From contig NZ_JOAX01000020.1 in assembly GCF_000720485.1 (NCBI RefSeq), positions 62,001 through 126,000 of the forward strand: a DNA stretch of 64,000 nucleotides, in the 5' to 3' direction. Origin of the DNA: Streptomyces ochraceiscleroticus. GTDB taxonomy: Bacteria > Actinomycetota > Actinomycetes > Streptomycetales > Streptomycetaceae. Both the position numbers and the translations under genes were made by a program. Shown here piece by piece: positions 59,862 through 64,000 of the stretch (positions within the stretch are counted from its first letter, which is position 1; the number at the start of each line of letters is the position of its first letter). The notes beneath the pieces are model-generated. The model was given only the letters and a program-made list of their open reading frames with translations, was not told where the DNA came from and did not search any database.

Positions 59862-60614
59862 GACGCAGCCAACGAAGCCGGGTCGAGCATGCTCGACAAG
59901 GCCGCCCTGATCGTGGAGTCCTTCCGCCCGACCGGCGGCCCGTACCGGCTGGCGGAACTGGCGCAGCGCACGGGTCTGCCCAAGCCGACCGTCCACCGGC
60001 TCGCGGCGGACCTCGTACGGCTGGGCTGGCTGGAGCGCACGGACGGCGCCCGCTACCGGCTCGGCGGGCGGCTCTTCGAGCTGGGCTCACTGGTGCCGCG
60101 GCGGCGGGATCTGCGCGAGGCGGCGCTGCCGTTCCTCCAGGACCTCTTCGAGGCCACTCGCGAGACCGTGCATCTCGGCGTGCGCGAGGGGCTGGAGGTG
60201 GTCTACCTGGAGCGCATCCACGGCCATGACGCGCTCCAGCTGCCCTCGCACATCGGGCACAGCCTGCCGCTGAGCTGTACCGGCGTGGGCAAGGCGCTGC
60301 TGGCGTTCTGCGGCACGGAGCTGACCGAGGAGGTACTGGCGCGGCCGCTGCCGAGCCTGACCGCGCACTCCCTCACGGATCCGGCCCGGCTGCGGATGGC
60401 GCTGGAGAAGACGCAGGTGTCCGGGCTGGCCTACGAGGAGCAGGAGGCGGTGCCCGGGGTGAGCTGCATCGCGGCGCCGGTCTTCGCGGGCGGCGATGCC
60501 GTGGCCGCGATCTCCGTCGCGGTCCCCCGCGCCCGCTTCCGCCCGGCCCAGCTCGCCCCGGCCGTCCGCACGGCGGCCCTGGGGCTGTCGCGGATGCTGC
60601 GCGGGGGGATCTGA
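59850..60614 (+). CDS. IclR-family regulator of the hydroxypentadienoate operon
   Basis: 254-aa IclR regulator. The winged helix is [20 protein letters not shown] and [18 protein letters not shown] (about 30-72), and the effector domain (about 85-250) has LHLGV-like [17 protein letters not shown] and [13 protein letters not shown]. The GTG start lies inside a palindromic operator and lacks a ribosome site, so the mRNA may be leaderless and autoregulated. Its effector may be a pathway intermediate such as a hydroxydienoate. Confidence 0.9.
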   Translation: MTRNDAANEAGSSMLDKAALIVESFRPTGGPYRLAELAQRTGLPKPTVHRLAADLVRLGWLERTDGARYRLGGRLFELGSLVPRRRDLREAALPFLQDLFEATRETVHLGVREGLEVVYLERIHGHDALQLPSHIGHSLPLSCTGVGKALLAFCGTELTEEVLARPLPSLTAHSLTDPARLRMALEKTQVSGLAYEEQEAVPGVSCIAAPVFAGGDAVAAISVAVPRARFRPAQLAPAVRTAALGLSRMLRGGI

Positions 60615-60658
60615 GGCGGGCGGGCAGAAGCCCGGGAGCGGTAGTCGGTGCGTGCCGC

Positions 60659-61351
60659 TCAGGCGTCGTACAGGTCCAGGGCGCCGAGCCCCGGGGACTT
60701 GGCCGGCGGGGCGGCAGCGGCGAGGAGCGGGAGGAGGGCCGCGGCGCGCTTGGTGACCGTGTCGCGGTCGCCGGCGGAGAGCGCGGAGCCCATGCCGACC
60801 GCGACCGCGCCGGCCGCGATCCACTCCGGGGCGCTTTCGATGGTCACGCCGCCCGTCGGCAGCAGCGGCGCCTGCGGCAGCGCCGCACGGACGTCCTTGA
60901 GCCAGCCGGGGCCGTATCCGGAGGCCGGGAAGAGCTTCAGCGCGTCGGCGCCCAGCTCCAGCGCGCGCACCATTTCGGTGGGCGTGGCGACGCCGGCGAA
61001 GACCGGGAGGCCGTACCGATGGCCCGTGGCGATCACCTCGGCGTCGAGATGGGGGGAGACCAGGAAGCGGGCGCCCGCGTCCACGGCCATCCGTGCGGAG
61101 GCCGCGTCCAGGACCGTGCCCGCGCCTATGATCGCGTCGTCGCCCAGCTCGCGGGTGAGCGTGGTGACCGCCTCCAGCGCGAAGGGGGTGGTCAGCGAGA
61201 TCTCCAGGCTGGTGATGCCGGCCGACAGCAGCGTGTCGGCCGTGGCGCTGGCCTCGTCGTACGTCTCACTGCGGACGATGGCGAAAACGCGCTGAGCCAG
61301 TGCGGCCCGGGTGATCTCCCAGCGGTACACGACAGCTCGCCGCCCTTTCAT
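60659..61351 (-). CDS. eda: KDPG/KHG aldolase family protein
   Basis: 230-aa class I aldolase for 2-keto-3-deoxy-6-phosphogluconate or 4-hydroxy-2-oxoglutarate. The catalytic Glu50 (SLEISLTTP) and Schiff-base Lys139 (DALKLFPAS) are present, with the GAGTVLD and PTGGV phosphate-binding motifs. The ATG (MKGRRAVV) has GGGAG 5 bp upstream. It is convergent with the IclR gene. No dehydratase or sugar kinase partner is next to it, so the exact substrate is open. Confidence 0.9.
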   Translation of the reverse strand: MKGRRAVVYRWEITRAALAQRVFAIVRSETYDEASATADTLLSAGITSLEISLTTPFALEAVTTLTRELGDDAIIGAGTVLDAASARMAVDAGARFLVSPHLDAEVIATGHRYGLPVFAGVATPTEMVRALELGADALKLFPASGYGPGWLKDVRAALPQAPLLPTGGVTIESAPEWIAAGAVAVGMGSALSAGDRDTVTKRAAALLPLLAAAAPPAKSPGLGALDLYDA

Positions 61352-61579
61352 GGTCACTCCCGCACACGGCGCCGCCGCCGTGCCCCCCGGGAACTGTTCC
61401 GATGCGCCGGTGGTCGGGCTCCGCCGCAGGTCGCCGCCTTGAGGCCGCTTTGCCGCCGATGCCCGCCCGGTCGCTGTTTCCACCGAAACGCTACCGGCAA
61501 CCGCTGACAATCCCTCAGCGGGGGGTGCGACTTGGCTGCCGGGCGGCGCCCGCGGGGCCCGGCACGCCGGGGAAACGCG

Positions 61580-61610
61580 GCGGCGGCCGGGGCACCGCCC
61601 CGGCCGCCGC
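61580..61610 (-). terminator. Strong hairpin after the ribonuclease gene
   Basis: Perfect 13-bp GC stem (GCGGCGGCCGGGG / CCCCGGCCGCCGC) with a 5-nt loop, 16 bp beyond the ribonuclease stop codon on its own strand. No U-tract, but stem strength is extreme. Confidence 0.65.
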
Positions 61611-61626
61611 ACTGGTCGCGAGCTGC

Positions 61627-62073
61627 TCAGCAGCCGCGGTCCACCAGGTCGAAGGACGCGTAGTGGTCGGAGGTGTAGTAGTCCTCGTCGGTCTGCTCGC
61701 CGGTGACGATGCGGCGGGCACCGCGGTCCGGGGAGCCGGGGGTCTCGACGGTGTACTCGTGGTAGTACCCGCTGGACTGCTGCGGCAGGACACCTTCGCG
61801 GTTGGAGAAGACGCCGCCGTCCTGCGGATAGGGGTAGGGGCCGCCCTTTTCTATGAGGTCCAGGGTCTCGTGGGCCTCGCCGGGCAGCTTCGAGTAGCAG
61901 ATGTCGCCGACGGCGGCGGCGTGTACGGGCGCCACGTGCGCTGGAGCCGCGTACGCCACCGCTGCGGGGGCGGCCGCGGGCGTGCCGGCGACGGCGGTGG
62001 GGCCCGCGAGGAACAGGGCCGAGGCGAGGGCGCCGAGGGCGCCGATCCGGGTGATCCGTGGGGGGATTCTCAT
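61627..62073 (-). CDS. Secreted guanyl-specific ribonuclease (RNase Sa/barnase family)
   Basis: 148-aa precursor of an extracellular G-specific RNase. The signal peptide covers about residues 1-30 (RIGALGALASALFLAGPTAVA), followed by an Ala/Val/Pro pro-region. The mature domain follows RNase Sa: ICYSKLPGEAHETLDLI, YPQDGGVFSNREGVLP, GYYHEYTVETPG, TSDHYASFDLVD. Catalytic Glu106, Arg121 and His137 are present, and Cys58-Cys148 should form the disulfide. Start codon is uncertain: several in-frame ATGs within 15 codons, none with a strong ribosome site. No barstar-type inhibitor is adjacent. Confidence 0.9.
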   Translation of the reverse strand: MRIPPRITRIGALGALASALFLAGPTAVAGTPAAAPAAVAYAAPAHVAPVHAAAVGDICYSKLPGEAHETLDLIEKGGPYPYPQDGGVFSNREGVLPQQSSGYYHEYTVETPGSPDRGARRIVTGEQTDEDYYTSDHYASFDLVDRGC

Positions 62074-62233
62074 GCCGTACAGCATGACGCGCGTAGACAT
62101 GGACCTGTCAATCCAAGTGCGGGAAATTTCCCGGGAGTTCACAAGCACGGAAGGGGCGCGGGAAGTTGGCGACGCCTTTTGCCTCAGAGGCAAAACTTTT
62201 GCCCACGGGGCCGAGGCTGGCTATACCTGAGAC

Positions 62234-62857
62234 ATGACCGAACCCCTGGACAACGGGGCCGACGCCGCGCCCGAAGAGCTGCCCGTCGTCGCGCCCCGCC
62301 TGCGTGACCTGCGGCGTCGCGCGGGGCTCACGCTGGAGACCGCGGCCCGGCGGGTCGGTCTGTCGCCCGCGCACCTCTCGCGCCTGGAGACCGGGCGCCG
62401 CCAGCCCTCGCTGCCGATGCTGCTCTCCCTGGCGCGGACGTACGCCACTACGGTATCCGACCTGCTCGGCGAGACCGCGCCGGAGCTCCAGCCGGTGTTC
62501 CGCGGCAGCGACGCCGAGCCCTCGGAGGCCGGCGGCTGGACGTACTGGCCGATGGGCGGCCCCGGACGGGCCATGCAGGCGCTGCGGGTGTTCGTCCCGC
62601 CGCACGACGGCCAGGCCGGTCTGGTGCGGGTGCACCCCGGCGAGGAGTGGCTGTACGTGCTCAAGGGTCGGCTGCGGCTCACGCTCGGCGAGACGGTGCA
62701 GCTCCTCGATCCGGGCGACGCCGCGCACTTTGACTCGCTGACTCCGCACCGGATCGCCGACGCCGCCGGCAGCGGCACCGAGATCCTCTTCGTCCACACC
62801 CTCATGCAGAGCGGTGCCACCGAACTGTGCCTGGGCGGCAACCGCCGCGGCCTGTGA
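62234..62857 (+). CDS. XRE-family regulator with cupin domain
   Basis: 207-aa regulator. The HTH_3 domain (LRDLRRRAGLTLETAARRVG, SPAHLSRLETGRRQPSLPML, about 22-68) is followed by a cupin_2 sensor domain (about 120-195: VHPGEEWLYVLKGRLRLTLG, HFDSLTPHRIAD). Such regulators sense small ligands or polyamines and often repress transport or catabolic genes. The gene after it, 29 bp downstream, encodes a small membrane protein that commonly accompanies this type of regulator. Confidence 0.9.
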   Translation: MTEPLDNGADAAPEELPVVAPRLRDLRRRAGLTLETAARRVGLSPAHLSRLETGRRQPSLPMLLSLARTYATTVSDLLGETAPELQPVFRGSDAEPSEAGGWTYWPMGGPGRAMQALRVFVPPHDGQAGLVRVHPGEEWLYVLKGRLRLTLGETVQLLDPGDAAHFDSLTPHRIADAAGSGTEILFVHTLMQSGATELCLGGNRRGL

Positions 62858-62886
62858 AGCCGCCCGTCGTGGAAAGGACCAGCACC

Positions 62887-63057
62887 GTGTCCGAGCAGCC
62901 CGCGTCCCCGCCGGCGTCCGGCGGAGCCCGTAAGAACGATGTCGAGGACCGGGCTCCGCTCGGACTGTCCGTACGGGTCGCCCTCTATGTGGTCGGCTCG
63001 CACGTCCTCCTGGCGTTCCTCAGCTTCATCGTGGTCATGCTGAAGTCCGCCTCCTGA
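62887..63057 (+). CDS. Small membrane protein (DUF6126-like)
   Basis: 56-aa protein starting at GTG with AAAGGA 8 bp upstream. A polar N-terminus of about 26 residues precedes one membrane helix (VRVALYVVGSHVLLAFLSFI, about 30-49) and a short C-terminus. It resembles, from memory, the DUF6126 proteins found beside XRE-cupin regulators. No function is known; a membrane tether or sensor partner of the regulator is only an inference. Confidence 0.75.
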   Translation: MSEQPASPPASGGARKNDVEDRAPLGLSVRVALYVVGSHVLLAFLSFIVVMLKSAS

Positions 63058-63067
63058 GGCCGCCGTG

Positions 63068-63101
63068 CGGCGGGCGGCCCCTCCTCGCGAGGAGCCGCGC
63101 C
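63068..63101. terminator. Hairpin between convergent genes
   Basis: The palindrome CTCCTCG/CGAGGAG (63081-63094) is nested in outer GCGGC/GCCGC complementary segments between the small membrane protein gene and the acyltransferase gene. Probable bidirectional terminator. Confidence 0.5.
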
Positions 63102-63105
63102 GCAC

Positions 63106-64000
63106 CTACCGGGTCACCACCCCCGCATAGAAGTCGCGCCGCCGGCCGCGCCCGTCCCTGAGCCGGTACAGCAGGCTCGACGGGTACTCGATGACCCAGT
63201 AACTGGCCACCGCGACCGGCACCGCCACCAGCAGGACGACCGCCACCGCCCACCAGAAGCCGTCCGGGCGGCCCGGCAGCAGCCCCCAGTGGTAGAGCTG
63301 CAGCATGACCGGCTCGTGCCAGATGAAGAGGCTGTAGCTGACCAGGCCGAGGTAGGTGAGCCAGCGGGCCCGCAGCAGGCGGTGCCAGCGGACCCGGCCG
63401 CTGGCGTGCACGACGCCGAGCATCAGCGCCGCCCACGCCAGCGCGGCGAGCGGGTGGTAGAAGGTGAAACTGAGGTTCTCCGGCCGCGAGTCCCAGGACA
63501 GCCAGTACACCGCCCCTGCGGCCACCGCCGAGAGCGCGGCCGCGGCCCCGCCCGGCAGCCGCCCCCGGTCGCGGAGGGCGACCACGAGCACGGCCAGGCC
63601 CATGCCTGCCGCGAAGCCGCTGAAGCGGGCCTGCGGGCCGAAGTACACCGTCCAGTCGGTGTGCGGCACGCCGTACCCGTAACGGGCGACGGCGACCCAC
63701 ACGACGGGCAGCGCGAACAGCAGCAGACAGCCCCCGGCGCACACCGCGACGCGCGCGCCGCGGCGGCGCAGCGGGCGGCAGGCGCGCACGGCCAGCGGCC
63801 CCAGCGCGACGAGCGCGAGGTAGAACACCACTTCCAGCGACAGCGACCAGGCAGGCCCGAGGGTGTAGAAGATCTGCTGCTGGTCGAAGACGTGGGTGAA
63901 GGTGAGGTGCTCCACCAAGTCGCGCCAATTGCCGCCCAGTTCCGGGTTGCGGCTCGACCAGACGACCAGTACCGCGATGAAGTACAGCGGCACGATGCGC
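63106..64000 (-). CDS. Acyltransferase 3 family membrane protein, 5' end outside window
   Basis: C-terminal 298 residues of an integral-membrane O-acyltransferase (Acyl_transf_3/OafA type). About eight hydrophobic helices are visible, with WSLSLEVVFYLALVAL and the late SYSLFIWHEPVML motif typical of the family. Such enzymes transfer acetyl or longer acyl groups to surface glycans, antibiotics or peptidoglycan. The N-terminal motif with the catalytic His lies beyond the window. There is no SGNH extension at the C-terminus, which ends in a basic RRRDFYAGVVTR tail. Confidence 0.88.
   Translation of the reverse strand, partial: RIVPLYFIAVLVVWSSRNPELGGNWRDLVEHLTFTHVFDQQQIFYTLGPAWSLSLEVVFYLALVALGPLAVRACRPLRRRGARVAVCAGGCLLLFALPVVWVAVARYGYGVPHTDWTVYFGPQARFSGFAAGMGLAVLVVALRDRGRLPGGAAAALSAVAAGAVYWLSWDSRPENLSFTFYHPLAALAWAALMLGVVHASGRVRWHRLLRARWLTYLGLVSYSLFIWHEPVMLQLYHWGLLPGRPDGFWWAVAVVLLVAVPVAVASYWVIEYPSSLLYRLRDGRGRRRDFYAGVVTR

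Noticed and set aside
1..64000. tRNA or rRNA genes
   Set aside because: No cloverleaf with GGTTCGA-type T-loop and CCA-proximal stem, and no rRNA-like conserved segment, was recognised on either strand by eye.

Overview
The window is high-GC actinobacterial chromosome, almost certainly Streptomyces. It carries a rodlin and a chaplin (aerial-hyphae surface proteins), an RNase Sa-type secreted ribonuclease, many Tat/Sec-exported or lipid-anchored proteins, GTG starts, ATGA/GTGA start-stop overlaps and third-position GC bias. No rRNA, tRNA, CRISPR array or phage structural gene was found. Roughly 68 protein genes are supported; two are cut by the window ends (a UvrA paralogue at the left, an acyltransferase at the right).

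Layout. 1-9.3 kb: UvrA-like ABC ATPase with divergent WYL regulator, secreted endonuclease I, dihydrolipoyl dehydrogenase, a possible small RNA, an RsbW-type kinase. 6.8-10.3 kb: non-homologous end-joining block (Ku, LigD-type polymerase, ATP-dependent ligase). 10.3-12.5 kb: beta-ureidopropionase plus aminotransferase. 12.7-20.5 kb: unknown Ala/Pro-rich protein, MarR plus isochorismatase-like pair, amidase, gamma-glutamyltransferase, secreted S15-like hydrolase. 20.5-23.7 kb: gluABCD-type amino-acid ABC importer. 23.8-27.2 kb: a 663-aa TnpB-like RuvC nuclease gene, a GntR/UTRA regulator and a small conserved protein. 27.4-35.1 kb: SGNH hydrolase, exonuclease III, metallo-hydrolase, rodlin, fused PcaDC, ROK kinase, chaplin. 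35.2-40.4 kb: redox and hydrolase genes with a TetR regulator. 40.6-45.5 kb: GntR-controlled sugar ABC importer with two tandem binding proteins.

45.7-53.3 kb is the most unusual block: four tightly spaced co-directional genes encoding a Trypco1 protein, a trypsin-like protease fused to a VMAP-type C-terminal region, a MoxR AAA+ ATPase, and a 1268-aa SAV_2336-type protein with a degenerate vWA region and a STAND-like P-loop NTPase. This matches the vWA-MoxR-VMAP ternary systems predicted computationally to be biological-conflict or programmed-death modules; the VMAP protein carries its own protease domain with an intact triad.

53.3-64 kb: a secreted protein resembling cyclohexadienyl dehydratase, a cytochrome P450 divergent from a truncated macrolide-type glycosyltransferase, a Phd/RelE toxin-antitoxin pair at the truncation, an IclR-controlled 2-hydroxypentadienoate pathway (hydratase, acylating acetaldehyde dehydrogenase, aldolase), KDPG-type aldolase, RNase Sa homologue, XRE-cupin regulator with a small membrane partner, and an acyltransferase.

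Two enzymes lack an expected nucleophile: PcaDC (Ser to Ala) and the isochorismatase-like protein (Cys to Gly). Several palindromes next to regulators are good operator candidates.
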